DNA from: Calliphora vicina
Taxonomy: Eukaryota > Arthropoda > Insecta > Diptera > Calliphoridae
Assembly: GCF_958450345.1 (NCBI RefSeq)
Contig: NC_088780.1
Coordinates: 98,034,226 to 98,098,225 of the forward strand
Direction: 5' to 3'
Length of the DNA: 64,000 nt
Shown here: in pieces, positions 33,765 to 44,229 of the stretch
Position numbering within the stretch: the stretch's first letter is position 1
Layout of the letters: each line of letters opens with the position of its first letter
The notes under the pieces: model-generated
What the model saw: only the letters and a program-made list of their open reading frames with translations
The model's database searches: none
What the model was told of the DNA's origin: nothing
Made by a program: the position numbers and the translations under genes

Positions 33765-34115
33765 CCTGGATGGAATGCATGGACATTCAACAATACGTGC
33801 CAATGATTAAATTGATTTATCAAAATGAATGTTCTGTTCGGGCAACGTTCCGCTCACTTCGACCATTTTACGGTGAAGATACCCATCCACATGAGATCCA
33901 AGAGCGCCCAATAAATCCCTAAAAAGTTCCAGTTTGATCCATACATCTTTGAGAACAACGTTGGCCAGGTCATTAACGTCAACTGCGAGTGCTATATGTC
34001 GATTATTACCAACTTTTCGACCGAATTGGATGATATGGACACCAACGAATGTGATTTCAACAGGACAGCGCCATCTTTCACACAGCTTATGACACATTGG
34101 ACATTCTGCAGTTAC
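33765..34115 (+). pseudogene. Internally deleted mariner-like (DUF4817-type) transposase
   Basis: MEWMDIQQYVPMIKLIYQ, then NECSVRATFRSLRPFYGEDT, is the canonical N-terminal domain. After EIQERPINP the frame breaks and passes to VNCECYMSIITNFSTELDDM (the VTVNGERY-MI-DF-PELDDMD centre) and a decayed FQQDGA-SHTA block. The first catalytic Asp and several hundred bases are missing. The deletion resembles that of the 21.9-kb copy. Confidence 0.8.
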
Positions 34116-34118
34116 CGT

Positions 34119-34206
34119 GAAATAACTCCAAAATAAAATAACTCCCCAGGAATAAATGAATTATATCATAGTGAAACAACTCCAAATGAATTTTAGGAGT
34201 TATTTC
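34119..34206. repeat. Small palindromic repeat
   Basis: GAAATAACTCCAAAAT at the left pairs with ATTTTAGGAGTTATTTC at the right, and a third AACTCC copy lies between. About 88 bp. A tiny MITE or a relic. Confidence 0.45.
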
Positions 34207-34209
34207 GTC

Positions 34210-34845
34210 GAAGGCTTCTGTCAATAAAAATGTTTTGGATTGACGGACTTTGGCCGGGTTTCTAATTTCGGATGTATCAAAAAGGGGCTTCGCTCAGTAA
34301 AGACTTCTTATACTGATGTTTATCAAAATTGCAGCTATTTCGGTAATGATGGCTTTGTGGTAACGGTAGTTGAGCTGATAGGGTATTTTAGAGATAACGG
34401 TAGCCAACCTTGCAGATAAGTGAAATGTATGCAAAAATCAAACTCTTGGATTTTGTGTATATCTGTCCATATTTGATCATATTCTCCATATTAGATTTAT
34501 TTCGAAAAATCACTTAAATATTCATAAATATCTTGTAAATATAAAAATCAGTTTTAAATACGCCAATCCTGATGTACTCAAGAATCGCCGACACCTAATT
34601 TTATGAAGATGGGCCCATAAAAAGACCACTTTCGAAAAACACATTAACCTGACTAAAAATCTTATAAATAACGATATCGAACTATTGGGTTTTGTGACGA
34701 CTGTCGCAAGAGTCCATAATTTGCAATAACATTTTATGACAATAGCCCCTTAATGGGTTTATAGTTCCCATATAAGGCCCATATCCGAAAAATATTGGGG
34801 GTGAAATTTACCACTGATATTTTATAGTAAGTACACTTACATTCA
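34210..34845. other. Unassigned DNA
   Basis: AT-rich. No supported gene. Confidence 0.35.
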
Positions 34846-34849
34846 AGGT

Positions 34850-35127
34850 AACCTAGTGTGAAGTCAATTGTCACTCTAGTGTAGTTATATTACCCACCAG
34901 AAGTAATATATTGGAGAGTAGTCGAAGGGGTTTGTTTACAAGTAAATGGTTATTGGACTGTCAACTGATGACTGATTATTTGCGATCATTTAGCTTCCGC
35001 TTAGCACGCGTACATGTTAAAATAACTAGTTATCCAATGCGCTGATTACTTCGTACCAGCTATTAGAGAGTCTATTTGTAAGCTATGTAAGGTCAATTGA
35101 AACCCTGCTTAAAATAGTACTGCTGGG
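34850..35127 (+). mobile_element. Family V MITE, right part
   Basis: Ends ACTGCTGGG at 35,127. The interior has GTGAAGTCAATTGTCACTCT, ACATGTTAAAATAACTAGTT and CCAATGCGCTGATTACTT, matching 54,746-55,529 in parts and inverted order. The left end is not resolved. Confidence 0.5.
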
Positions 35128-35643
35128 TAGCTACAGAAACATGCAAAAAAAAAAAATACAACGAAACTGACAGCACATGCTATGTGGCTTCAATACCAGG
35201 GAATATACTCGATTCGTACAGGAGAATAAATGCGAATACTTTTAAAATTTTTACAATACAATGTGGTATTATACCACATATATACATACACACAACTCTT
35301 TCTACACTCTTTATATATTTATTTTTTATATTTCAGTATATAAACGAAATATTTGTATATAATCCCAAAAAAAGCAAAAACACAAAAAGTTGGCTCGTTT
35401 TGTATGTTGCAGAGTGAGTATGTGAATCTTACATTTTTTTACCATGGTCGACTGAATTTCAATGGCTTGTTATTTTGGAGGGAAGAGTATTGAAAATGAA
35501 AAAATTAAATAAATAACGAGATATAAAAAAAATTAAACAACAAATTCGTATACAAAAAAAAGATGAAAAAACGGGCTACTAAATGATGGGATCGTACACG
35601 AGATGACGATGTATGGGATTTCAAAGAATACTGGGTGGTTAAC

Positions 35644-36075
35644 TCAAATTGTATACTTTATAGCTTTTAATGCTAATTCATTGCTAATGATCGGTTTAGG
35701 ATGAAAAACTGCAATTTTTTCAACATAGTCTCTTTTTAGCTCTTTAACTTTGTCCAACGTTTCTCTAAATTTTTTGATCCCTTCCAAAAAATAATCGAAA
35801 TAGGTATTTTTTTGACTCGTTGGAGTCAAATCCATTTTCGCTGAGAAATTTCTTCAGGTTTGGAAACAAGATATAGTCACTCGGAGCTAAATCCGGAAGA
35901 CTGAGCATTTCGTAACCTAATTCATGGATTTTTGGCATAGAAACTGTATATGTGTGTACCATTCTCATACCCAACTGATCAATCAATAGTTAAGCCTTCC
36001 ACAATCTCTCGTACTTTTGACAGGAGCATTGTTACTCTTTCAGTTAAGAGCCGAGAAATTGTGTGTTACCCCAAC
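35644..36075 (-). pseudogene. Mariner transposase with internal deletion
   Basis: The reverse strand reads DQLGMRMV, then directly HTYTVSMPKIHELGYEML, LPDLAPSDYILFPNLKKF, LSENGFDSNES, and in another frame FLEGIKKFRETLDKVKELKR. This joins a segment near the middle (NDHLGMRKLSAR, compare 53.5 kb) to the C-terminus, deleting about a third of the protein including catalytic residues. The third Asp (APSDY) remains. 36,000-36,060 matches the mariner 5' leader at 48.9 kb. Confidence 0.75.
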
Positions 36076-36355
36076 AGTAATTTGCCATCTTATGTTCATC
36101 TCAACGACCTTGGTATATATCTAACATCACTTTTAAATACATATTAATGGACTTGTTCTGCTTGTTTCGCAACACTTGATATTTCAGGAAATTTGTAAAA
36201 CAATGAAATCGTTGTCTTTTATTAAAACGTTTTTTTGAGGGCCATCAAAAATACCAAAAATACCAAACCTGGTAATTTTCCTGAAAGAAAGGCAAAATAT
36301 GGTCCAGTACTATTTCATAAGTAACAATTTGATGTGCAATGGAGGCAAAATTATC

Positions 36356-36655
36356 TTATCTCTGATCTCTCAAAGATGGGTTTAGAACATTTTGTTTTTC
36401 AACCGTCATGTTTTCTCTCAGCGTCCAGACTTTCTTCATTTTCCTTTTATTCATACCATTCATAATAACACAAAAATAGTAGTTATCAATGTGGTTTTTG
36501 GGTTCTGTCAAAATCATAGGCACACTAAACTTCTGACAATTAATCTCCATCTTAAAGGTTAGGTTTTCTAAACTTTTTGACTGCATATTCACCATAAATG
36601 TAACAAACCACATTTCGGTCATTGCGACAACTTTTTCAATGTTGCTTAGCACTCC
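36356..36655 (-). CDS. Fragment of an unclassified dispersed arthropod repeat protein
   Basis: An open reverse-strand frame of about 98 codons contains FSVPMILTEPKNHIDNYYFC followed by NGMNKRKMKKVW. I recall a widely repeated, uncharacterised arthropod protein family with a P-NH--DCYFC motif followed by K---W-YP; here the first Cys of that motif is replaced. It is probably part of a mobile element, but I cannot name the superfamily. Upstream and downstream frames are broken, so it is likely a pseudogene fragment. Confidence 0.4.
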   Translation of the reverse strand, partial: GVLSNIEKVVAMTEMWFVTFMVNMQSKSLENLTFKMEINCQKFSVPMILTEPKNHIDNYYFCVIMNGMNKRKMKKVWTLRENMTVEKQNVLNPSLRDQR

Positions 36656-36949
36656 GTGATAGGTTACAATGCTTGGAGAAGAAAGGAGACATGTTATACA
36701 TTTCTATAGCAGGAGCGGATCCAGTGGGGTAAAAAAACCAACAAAAAATTTATATAAAAAAGGAAACATTTTAATTTATTTCCCCCCAAATGGTTGAAAT
36801 GGATCCGTGTCTGTTCTAGAGGGAAGGATAATGACATATAAGTAGTTTCGGGATTCTTTCCATCTACATGTTGCATTTCTATCACATTAACATGGCTGAT
36901 GTAAGAAGGGACATTTATGTATTTTAGATAGTCTGTGACAGGTCAATCA

Positions 36950-37085
36950 ACTATCCAAAGCGAACCTGTTCAAAAATGAGAATCATCGCTGAACATAATT
37001 TTGCGATAAAACAGTCGTCTATAAGTTGCGCGAAACGAATTTTCCAAAAGAAAATTTGGATAATTTGGTAACGTTGTTTATCATG
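36950..37085 (-). pseudogene. N-terminal piece of a mariner-like transposase
   Basis: The reverse-strand MANHHDKQRYQIIQIFFWKI resembles the first helix (EQRYQIIHIYFEN) of the 21.9-kb copy, followed by a frameshifted FSDDSHF-like block. Only the head is recognisable. Confidence 0.6.
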
Positions 37086-37104
37086 ATGATTTGCCATATA
37101 TGTC

Positions 37105-38370
37105 TTTACTAGATTGAATTGGATCCCTGTGGATCTAATGGCCAGAAAAATGACAATCACTTCGGCCTTTAGGCTAAATGCGATTGGGGCGTGGAAACAT
37201 GCTCCCTACTGTCACGCCAATGTAATAGGAAGAATTCAGAATCTTCCGGATAAAATCGATTACTGCCTAGAAATGCCTTTCCTGCCGAGGAACTTCGGTT
37301 TCTCAATTTCGTACAACACAGAAGAAATGGAAGGACCTTTACATGACTCAACAAGTCTTTCAGTCTATACGGATGGTTCTAAGAAGGTAGATCGGGTTGG
37401 CGCAGGTGTCTACATTCAGGAATTCGGAATTAGACTATATTTTAGAATTCTGAGCTAACTGGCTCAGTTTTAACTAGATAATAGGCAGGGATATTCGTAT
37501 ATATACTGACAGTCAAACCGCAATAAAATCTCTGACATCAAATCTAGTCCAGGAATGCCGGGCATCTTTAAACAGGATGGCGAGACATTCAACAGTCGTA
37601 CTTAAGTGGGTACTTGGACTCGGAGATATTACGGGCAACTGCGTTTCTGATGATTTGGCGAAAAAATGCGCCAAGCTGCCTGACGGAGACATAGACTTCC
37701 TATGCAGGATTCTGTTATCCAAATTTAAGCTACAAATTAGTAACTTCTACTATGAGCTCGCTCAAATAAAATGGGGTTGTGAACCCACATATACTATAAC
37801 CACGACGATATGGCCCCGACTAAATCGAGGACGGACAGCATATCTTTTTGGCTTGACACGCTCACAATTTAGTGATGTAGTGGCGGTTATTACCAGTCAC
37901 TGCACTTTTGGCAACCATGCGAGGAGTCTTGGCTTACCTCATAGCAACTTTTGTAGAAGTTGTCAAAATAGGAAGAGGAGGATGAAACCATTTTTCATCT
38001 ATGTCATTGTACGGCATTGGGAGATCTAGGCTTAAGGTTTCTGGGACATCGTTCCTTAAATAGTCTTTCTGAGCTCTCGGGCATAAATGCCTTAATTAGG
38101 TCAGAAACTGGAATCTCCACGGACAGACCTAATAACCGCCAATTGACTGGTGCGAAATAATAATCTCCTCTCCTCTCTTTTTCGGAACATCTTCCTCTTC
38201 ACTTTACAATCTCTTCATCACATCTGACAGTCCATTTTTCTTTTCATTTCTATCTGTTCCTCTTTTCTTTCTTTTTACTTTCAGGTAACACAAAGGGACC
38301 TACTGTCTGGACACGTGAGCTGCTCCTATTTCTTGTCTCTAATTCGCGGCTACAAGGAAACCAAACCTAA
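37105..38370 (+). pseudogene. Non-LTR retrotransposon C-terminus (RNase H and Cys-His tail)
   Basis: Plus-strand pieces: MNWIPVDLMARKMTITSAFR, LNAIGAW, SLSVYTDGSKKVDRVGAGVY (first RNase H Asp), DIRIYTDSQTAIKS (third Asp), WVLGLGDITGNCVSDDLAKK (a decayed VPGH-GI-GN--ADELA segment), and VITSHCTFGNHARSLGLPHS followed by NFCRSC. The last is the Cys motif that ends I/R1/LOA-type ORF2. A pyrimidine-rich 3' region follows, with TGTCTGGACACGTGAGCTGC near 38,309. Several frameshifts. Same lineage as the 3.6-kb copy. Confidence 0.8.
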
Positions 38371-38423
38371 CTTATGACAGTTTCGTAAGTTACTTATATC
38401 GGACTTAAAAAACACCCTTTACA

Positions 38424-38865
38424 TCTATAGAAATAGCTTCAGTAGGGAACGGCCGGATCGATTTAGACACATATTTTTTTAAATGTTGGTGATAGCCCAA
38501 CTTAGGTTTTTATGGAATGAAAAATTTACCACGCCCACTTTTTTCCATTTATCTAAAATCAGAATACGGCTACATCGATTTGGCTAATTTTTTGTTTAAT
38601 TGATCATAGTAATCCAATTAAAGTTTTTACTGAAAGAAAAATTGACCATGCCAATTTTTTGCATGGTTTTTTGCACTTAATTTTTTTCTGTATTTTTGTT
38701 ATATCTTTGTTGTTTTCAACCAAAAGCAAAATTTAACTTTTTTTTCTTATTCTTGTTGTTTGCCTTAATTATGCGATCAAATGTTCTTGATGCTATTTTA
38801 CATGAAATTTGTTTTTAAAAAAGTTACCAAAAATAAAATATTATCAATTTTAGTTTTTTTTTCAA
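38424..38865 (+). mobile_element. Helitron 5' region, truncated
   Basis: TCTATAGAAATAGC..., then GGGAACGGCCGGATCGATTT and AAATGTTGGTGATAGCCCAA match, in reverse complement, the Helitron leader at 10,205-10,472. The copy is cut by the Tc1 remnant at 38,868. Confidence 0.55.
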
Positions 38866-38867
38866 CC

Positions 38868-39810
38868 AAAGGTACGTTTCTAATAGTAATAGAGAAATTG
38901 GACGTAAAATCGATCGTTCGGAAAGTGTGGTGCGAAATTTCATGAAGAAAGGTCAAAATGATGGAGTTCTAACAAGAAGACAACTTAATCTAATAAAACA
39001 AGAAGCAAACCGCAAAAAAAATTTAATTTAGACGGTCCTGACTCATACTCATGCTATTGGCACGATTTGAGATCAAACGATGTTCGGATGTCAAAACGTA
39101 ATTTCGGTGGTGGCAGTGTTATGGTTTGTTCAGCGTTTTCTGCAGTTGGCAAGTCGATAATATGTTTTGTTCCGACAAAAATGAATAGTGCGATTTATAA
39201 CGAACTGTTGGAAGATGCTCTTCTCTCATTTATGGATGAAGATTGCATATTCCAACAAGATAATGCTGCAATCCATGTTTCTAAGCAATTGAAATCTTGG
39301 TTTAATGAACATAGCATTCCTCTGTTGGCCGGCTTGTAGTCCGGACTTAAACCCGATGGAGAACTTGTGGGGATACATGGCCCGTAAAGTTTATGCAAAT
39401 AATGACCAGAATGAAAGCATAATGTCTGTGACAGAGCTGAAACTAAGAATTAAACAAGTCTGGGAGGAAATTGATTCCAATCTGCTTAAAAAATTAGTGG
39501 AATCAATGCCAGACCGTATTTTTGAAACAATCCATAACAAAGGATCATCCACACATTATTAATAATGATACAGTGGCCCATAAATTAAAGTGCGTTTATA
39601 GGAATATACCCTTAAAAATAGCTGTTAATCTCGAAAATTAAGTAAAAAAATAAATAAAGTACAAATGAATTTTTGTTGTAAACAATATTTTAAGTGAGGT
39701 CTTAACTAATTTAATAAACAAATTTGTAGCCCCCTAAATATGTTCATGTTTAATTTTTACAATCTTTTTAAAAAAAAAGTAGTGTGCGTTTATAGGAATA
39801 TGCACCAGTG
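38868..39810 (+). pseudogene. Tc3-like transposase remnant with 3' repeats
   Basis: A helix-turn-helix piece (SNREIGRKIDRSESVVRNFM) is joined by deletion to KKFNLDGPDSYSCYWHDLRS, RNFGGGSVMVCSAFS, CIFQQDNAAIHVSKQLKSWF (second Asp), then after one frameshift WPACSPDLNPMENLWGYMAR (Glu; 34 residues after the Asp) and LVESMPDRIFETIHNKGS. The segment with most of the DNA-binding domain is deleted. GTGCGTTTATAGGAATAT occurs twice in direct orientation (39,590 and 39,784), and the right end is CAGTG-TA at 39,810. The left end is not found. Confidence 0.8.
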
Positions 39811-39812
39811 TA

Positions 39813-40369
39813 TCTAAAACCGTAGGACGCCTGTACCGATTTAACTATTTTTTTTTAATGTTCGCAATACATAGTTTTATATAAAAACTCAAAATATCTA
39901 AATTCGCTAATAACTTGGCCAATGAGCGTTTAATCAAGAAAAAGAGCACGATCTGTGATCACTCATATTTCGGACCAAAATTCGACTTTTTATATAAAAA
40001 CATAAAATATCTAAATTCGCTAATAACTTGGCCAATCAGCGTTTAATCAATAAAAGGAGCTCGATCACTCATTTTTCAGACCAAAATTCGATTACTTATA
40101 TAAAAACTCAAAATTGTAAATTGATTTACATGTATTCTGTTGTTGCAAGACTTAGGTTTTTGACAAAAAACTTAGGTTCTTTGTCTCTCAGTAGCGCTTC
40201 TATATATATTTTATTCTATGTCCTATATGAATAAAAATTACCATTAAATAATATGTTTTTTTTTCTTTTTAACTATTTTTACCCTTTTCAAACCGCTTCT
40301 CACAAATTCACAAATCGAACACAAGCATTTTTTTAACTTGGACAGAACAACGTCTGTCAGGTCAGCTAG
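39813..40369 (+). mobile_element. Complete short non-autonomous Helitron
   Basis: It begins TC (39,813) after A and ends CTAG (40,366-40,369) before T, as Helitrons do. A perfect 6-bp hairpin GACAGA-ACAACG-TCTGTC (40,341-40,358) lies 7 bp before CTAG. The core has about two and a half copies of the ~113-bp repeat that forms the 9.5 and 12-14 kb arrays. The 3' end matches that of the helicase-bearing Helitron at 56,737, which makes that family the likely driver. Confidence 0.85.
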
Positions 40370-40413
40370 TTAATAATATATACCTACTTATACTGGAATA
40401 TATATTGACTAAA

Positions 40414-40525
40414 GCTGGCCACACACGGAATGATTTCAATTACTTGTGATTTTGTTCTCGCACAGCCCCATTAACAAGTCGAACACGAACAAATCACACT
40501 CAGAAATCACCCGTGTGTGTTCAGC
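40414..40525. mobile_element. Tiny MITE-like inverted repeat
   Basis: GCTGGCCACACACGGAATGA at the left pairs with ...CCGTGTGTGTTCAGC at the right (reverse complement GCTGAACACACACGGGTGAT). 112 bp, with further ACTTGTGATTTTGTTC/GAACAAATCACA pairing inside. Confidence 0.6.
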
Positions 40526-40741
40526 TCAATGCTGAAAAATCCGTAATGTTGAATATGTAACAACGATTTTCTTAAAAGATCATTTACGATAAGGACTGCC
40601 ACACCCGTTATAAGTTCCCTATACCAGTAAAAACTGCAAAAACATGCAGAAAAATGTTGCCATGTCTTAAATATGCTTGCTCTTTTCTTTTTTTGTTGGC
40701 TGTATGGCAACACATTACAATAAAAGACCGAACAAAACAAT

Positions 40742-40930
40742 AATAACAACAACAACAATGACAGTAATAAAGAATAGCAGTAAAAAAGTGAAAAAATGGA
40801 CTACACGATTGAAAAAGGAATCCGAAAACGAAAAAACGACGAAAAAAATAAGGGCACGTGTAGAGTTAGTTGTTGTTTAACTGTGCGTATATACAACAAC
40901 AACATGAATATTTGTTGTTGTTGTTGTTTT
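40742..40930. repeat. CAA/TTG microsatellites
   Basis: AATAACAACAACAACAATG near 40,742, ATACAACAACAACATG near 40,891, and TTGTTGTTGTTGTTG at 40,912-40,927. The last two can pair as a hairpin. Confidence 0.7.
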
Positions 40931-41081
40931 TTGCAATAAAACTTATGTAGTATGTACAACAAATTTATGTAGGTATATAATGTAAATAAACATACGTACA
41001 TACAGATGTACATAGAAATACACATCCATGTACTACATAATTTAAAGTAAATGGTTGGCATTGAATGTCAGGAACGTAATT

Positions 41082-41420
41082 ATGGTGTCGTTGCGAAAAA
41101 TATACAAACGAGCAAAAAACAACAAACATCGAGCGAAAAACAAGAAGAAGAATTTACAATACACAACTTTTTTTTGGGCTTTTTGCATTGTGTTGTTGCT
41201 GTTGTCGCATTTTGCGAAATGCGAAGAAAAAAATTGTTCAAAAAAGGAGTGCTTAATGGACGATGGAAGTGGATGGAAGATCGCGCCAGTATATACGACG
41301 AATATTGCTGGCGGTAGTGCCAGTAATGTTGATGATGATGATGATGGTGGTGTGGTTGGTGGTGGTGGTGGCGGTTGTACATTTCTTAATGGCAATTTTC
41401 ATTTCATTTTATTATTTTGA
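41082..41420 (+). CDS. Candidate first coding exon of a secreted or membrane protein
   Basis: The ATG at 41,082 has A at -3 and G at +4. The product starts MVSLRKIYKRAKNNKHRAKN, a strongly basic n-region. A hydrophobic core, FFWAFCIVLLLLSHFAKC (about residues 31-48), follows, then a charged stretch EEKNCSKKECLMDDGSGWK. This reads like a signal peptide (or signal anchor) with cleavage near AKC. The downstream DDDDDGG-GGGGGG comes from a microsatellite and may be intronic; GCG|GTAGTG near 41,312 could be a donor site. I do not recognise the gene. A chance frame is possible. Confidence 0.4.
   Translation: MVSLRKIYKRAKNNKHRAKNKKKNLQYTTFFWAFCIVLLLLSHFAKCEEKNCSKKECLMDDGSGWKIAPVYTTNIAGGSASNVDDDDDGGVVGGGGGGCTFLNGNFHFILLF
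41333..41378 (+). repeat. GAT/GGT microsatellite
   Basis: A GATGATGATGATGATGGTGG-type run passing into GGTGGTGGTGGTGGCGG. Confidence 0.75.
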
Positions 41421-41424
41421 GTTT

Positions 41425-42029
41425 CGTTTTTGTTGCATTTTGCAACTTTAAAATTAATTTGCTTAAATTATGTTGATACACAATGTTTATTGTTTATTGT
41501 ACTGGGATGTATGTGGTACGAGTGTATGAACACACTACAATGGATTACAATATCGGTTAGGCTGCAAACAATTTTGGTTTTTTCTTAATATGCCCCATCT
41601 GTATTCCTTGGAGTGGGTTAATTTAAATGAAATGCTTGTCAATGCATGTTCATACATTTATTTCTTAAATGCAAATTACGAGCAAAAAAAACAACAGCAA
41701 CATCATCAAATAACAAAGTGTTATAGTGTCACTTTAAGTTCGTATGCAAATGCCGAAATAAAAAGGGGTCAGATCATGGGAAGTAGTTGTTTATTTAAAT
41801 TAATGAACATTTTTCAAATTGTAATTTGGCCACCTTTTTTTCTTCTCTTCTTAAACTGGAACAATAACTAATGACTTCCCATCTCAAGGGAATGCTTTGA
41901 AGTGGTTTCGTTTTAATAAGTTTTGTTGCAGGAATATTTCAAGAATTTTAATGTGCATTAAAAAGTTTTGGAAAATGTAATTAATGCTAAGAGCTTCGAA
42001 CTAAAATCTTTATTCGGAATTAAAAAATG
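41425..42029. other. Unassigned DNA
   Basis: A 93-codon forward frame (41,590-41,871) shows no domain I recognise. Confidence 0.35.
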
Positions 42030-42215
42030 TCGGCGATTCATTCGAGAAATCCATTCCCAACATCTAATTCTTTAGTTTCATTGAAATGCTTTTATTGAAA
42101 TAAAATTCATTCAACTTTTGAATGATTAATTTTTTTGTTAATTCAAATTTACTAAAATAAATTGAATTAAAATATTTGGTCTTAAAATTTTGAAATAAAT
42201 CTAATAAGGGCTTTC
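42030..42215. repeat. Dispersed repeat X, copy 2
   Basis: AAATCCATTCCCAACATC, GCTTTTATTGAAATAAAATT and CATTCAACTTTTGAATGATT parallel 9,015-9,180. Confidence 0.4.
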
Positions 42216-42238
42216 AAAAAAATAGCATAAGATTTGAA

Positions 42239-43790
42239 GGCAGAATCAAATTTTTTTGGAAATAAATCTGGCATTTTTAAACGGCTGGTCCGATCGGGAC
42301 CGAGGCGCGGGCGCACATTGGTTGAAGTTCATACAACGAGCGGCTAAAAATAGAAGAAGTTGTGCAAGGACAATGAAACTTGGCACATAGGCATTTTTTG
42401 TTTGAATCAAGAAAAAATTTAAAAATCAAAATAATCCGCCCACTTTTACGCCCACCTCCCATACAAAGTAAAAATTTAATTTTGACCTATGGCATTGATT
42501 TTTGGCACATAGCATTTCTAAACACTCAGAATCATTTGCGTGAAATTTTAAAAATATCCGCTCACTTTTACGCCCACTTCCCATACAACTTGTATTGAAA
42601 AAGTTTCATAACTCCCTTTATTTTTAATCCATTTTTCTCAAAAAATAAATATTATAAATAAATACCATGCACCATCTTATGCACAGTTACAGGCATGTAG
42701 TACCGCCCGGGCGTTGCCAAGGAGCATTCGAGTTTAAGTTATTAAAATGTGCTCTACAAGTGCTCCAAGGGCACTTGCCCTTGAGTTTTAAAGTGGCATA
42801 TTTTTTAATCTAATTGAGATATTGACATGAAATTTTTTATGTAAGAAAAAAATTAACTTGTCTAAACAAAAAAAATAATTCGGAATAAATGTGGATCAAA
42901 TTGCTCCCAATATTTGCAATTCTATTAAATTTTTTATACAAATTTTAGTTTTAGAAACTTAGTAAATACATATGTAATATAATCATTATTTATTAACAAA
43001 ACTCAATGAAAATTTCAACGTTTTATAAATTTGTCATTGTAAACTGTAAAAAAGCTTGTCAAAAGGTCAAAGAGAATCCCGCAATTCCTAAAAATTGGAG
43101 CGAAAATCTCAAAAATGGTATTTTTTATAATTTTGCCCGTAGGTATCACATTTCCTTCGGAGCTGAGAAAATACTTTGGAGATAAATGGAGAACACATCA
43201 AGGTTTCTTAAGATGCATTCTGTTTTCTAATCCCAGCTTTGGAATTTTAGAACATGTGCCCAAAAGTTGAAATTTTGATAAAAAAAAAATAGGTCAATTT
43301 ACGAAGGACGTAGGGACAAATAGGACATTATTTTTATTCCAAAATGTTCTCCGTAAAAATACCTTACAGAAATACATAAAATGGTTATATGTTCTTAAAG
43401 AAAGCAAAAATCTACTATGTATTTTTTAAATTTTCTAATTGCAATTTGTTTATTTTTGGATCCATAATTGATATTGCTCTGAAATTTTTTGTATAATATT
43501 AGTAATTTAGTTGTCTAACTATCAAATTTCAAAATTTCAATTTTGAAATGCCTATAACTCGGAAATTTGAAGAGATAAATAGCACACGAAAGCATGTTTT
43601 TTCAAGACCTAGCCGAGGGCTTTCCAAAAATATAAAAGCTTTGATATCGGATGGGAAACAAAAAAATGGTTTAATGTTTAGTGTTTAATTTTACATGTCG
43701 AAGGTACCCTACTTTGAGCCCCCATAACGCCACGACTGGAGAATTTGTAGTCAAATTTTATCCCGATTGGAACAGCAGTTTAGCACTGTT
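42239..43790 (+). mobile_element. Transib-like element T, ends eroded
   Basis: Begins GCAGAATCAAATTTTTTTGG followed by AAATAAATC and CTGGCATTTTTAAACGGCTG, so the heptamer itself is lost. It runs through the T interior shared with 18.8-19.6 and 63.0-64.0 kb to a right arm containing TTTGAGCCCCCATAACGCCA and TCAAATTTTATCCCGATTGG. The terminal GATTCTGCC...CACTGTG is missing. A secondary insertion (42,306-42,720, two copies of a CTTTTACGCCCAC...CCCATACAA unit) may lie near the left end. Confidence 0.65.
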
Positions 43791-43859
43791 CTAAAAGCCT
43801 TTAAACTGTATAAGGAAGACATGACATTGAAAGAAAACCTGGATCAAGAAGAAAAAAGA

Positions 43860-44225
43860 TCTAACAGATATTTGTAATGCAAAAGAAGTCGAACAACTGT
43901 TTCAGAAAAGGTGCTTGTAAAGTTAAATTCTCTTATTTTTTTGTGCTCAAATCCAAAGCTAATGCTGGGTTGAAGTCGTGTAAAGTTCCAGAGCGCAATG
44001 CGGTAAAAAACTTAGAAGCAAAAGATCGAGCGAAAAACTGTCCAGCCAACTGTCCAGAACTTGAGCCTGAGGAAAGGTATTGGGCTCTTGGAAAACAAAT
44101 TAAAGAACAGGAAATGTATCCCAGGACATGTCCGATTTTAAATGGACCACCTCGTCCAAAAGGGTAACGGAAGCAATCTTTAATGTGAGGATTTCCGGAA
44201 AAAGTGGATAAATTTATAAATTTGT
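43860..44225 (+). pseudogene. DDE transposase fragment (PEL-P-ERYWA type)
   Basis: NCPANCPELEPEERYWALGK matches the P-NCPELRPIE-YWA-(V/M)K motif around the last catalytic acidic residue of a Tc1/mariner-superfamily group. After a frameshift it continues FKWTTSSKRVTEAIFNVRIS, the following alpha-helical tail (K-W---A-KV--STVQ-LM-GV). The upstream frame (QKKSNNCFRKGACKVKF) is not clearly homologous. The N-terminal two thirds are absent. Confidence 0.6.
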
Positions 44226-44229
44226 ACAA

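Noticed and set aside
39570..39610. CAGTGGCCCATAAATTAAAG resembling a heptamer-type end
   Set aside because: It is part of the Tc3-like 3' region with direct repeats and a TA context, not a Transib-like end.
41042..41395. Reverse-strand frame with proline, serine and histidine runs opposite the candidate exon
   Set aside because: It is the antisense reading of a GAT/GGT microsatellite and of the forward signal-peptide frame.
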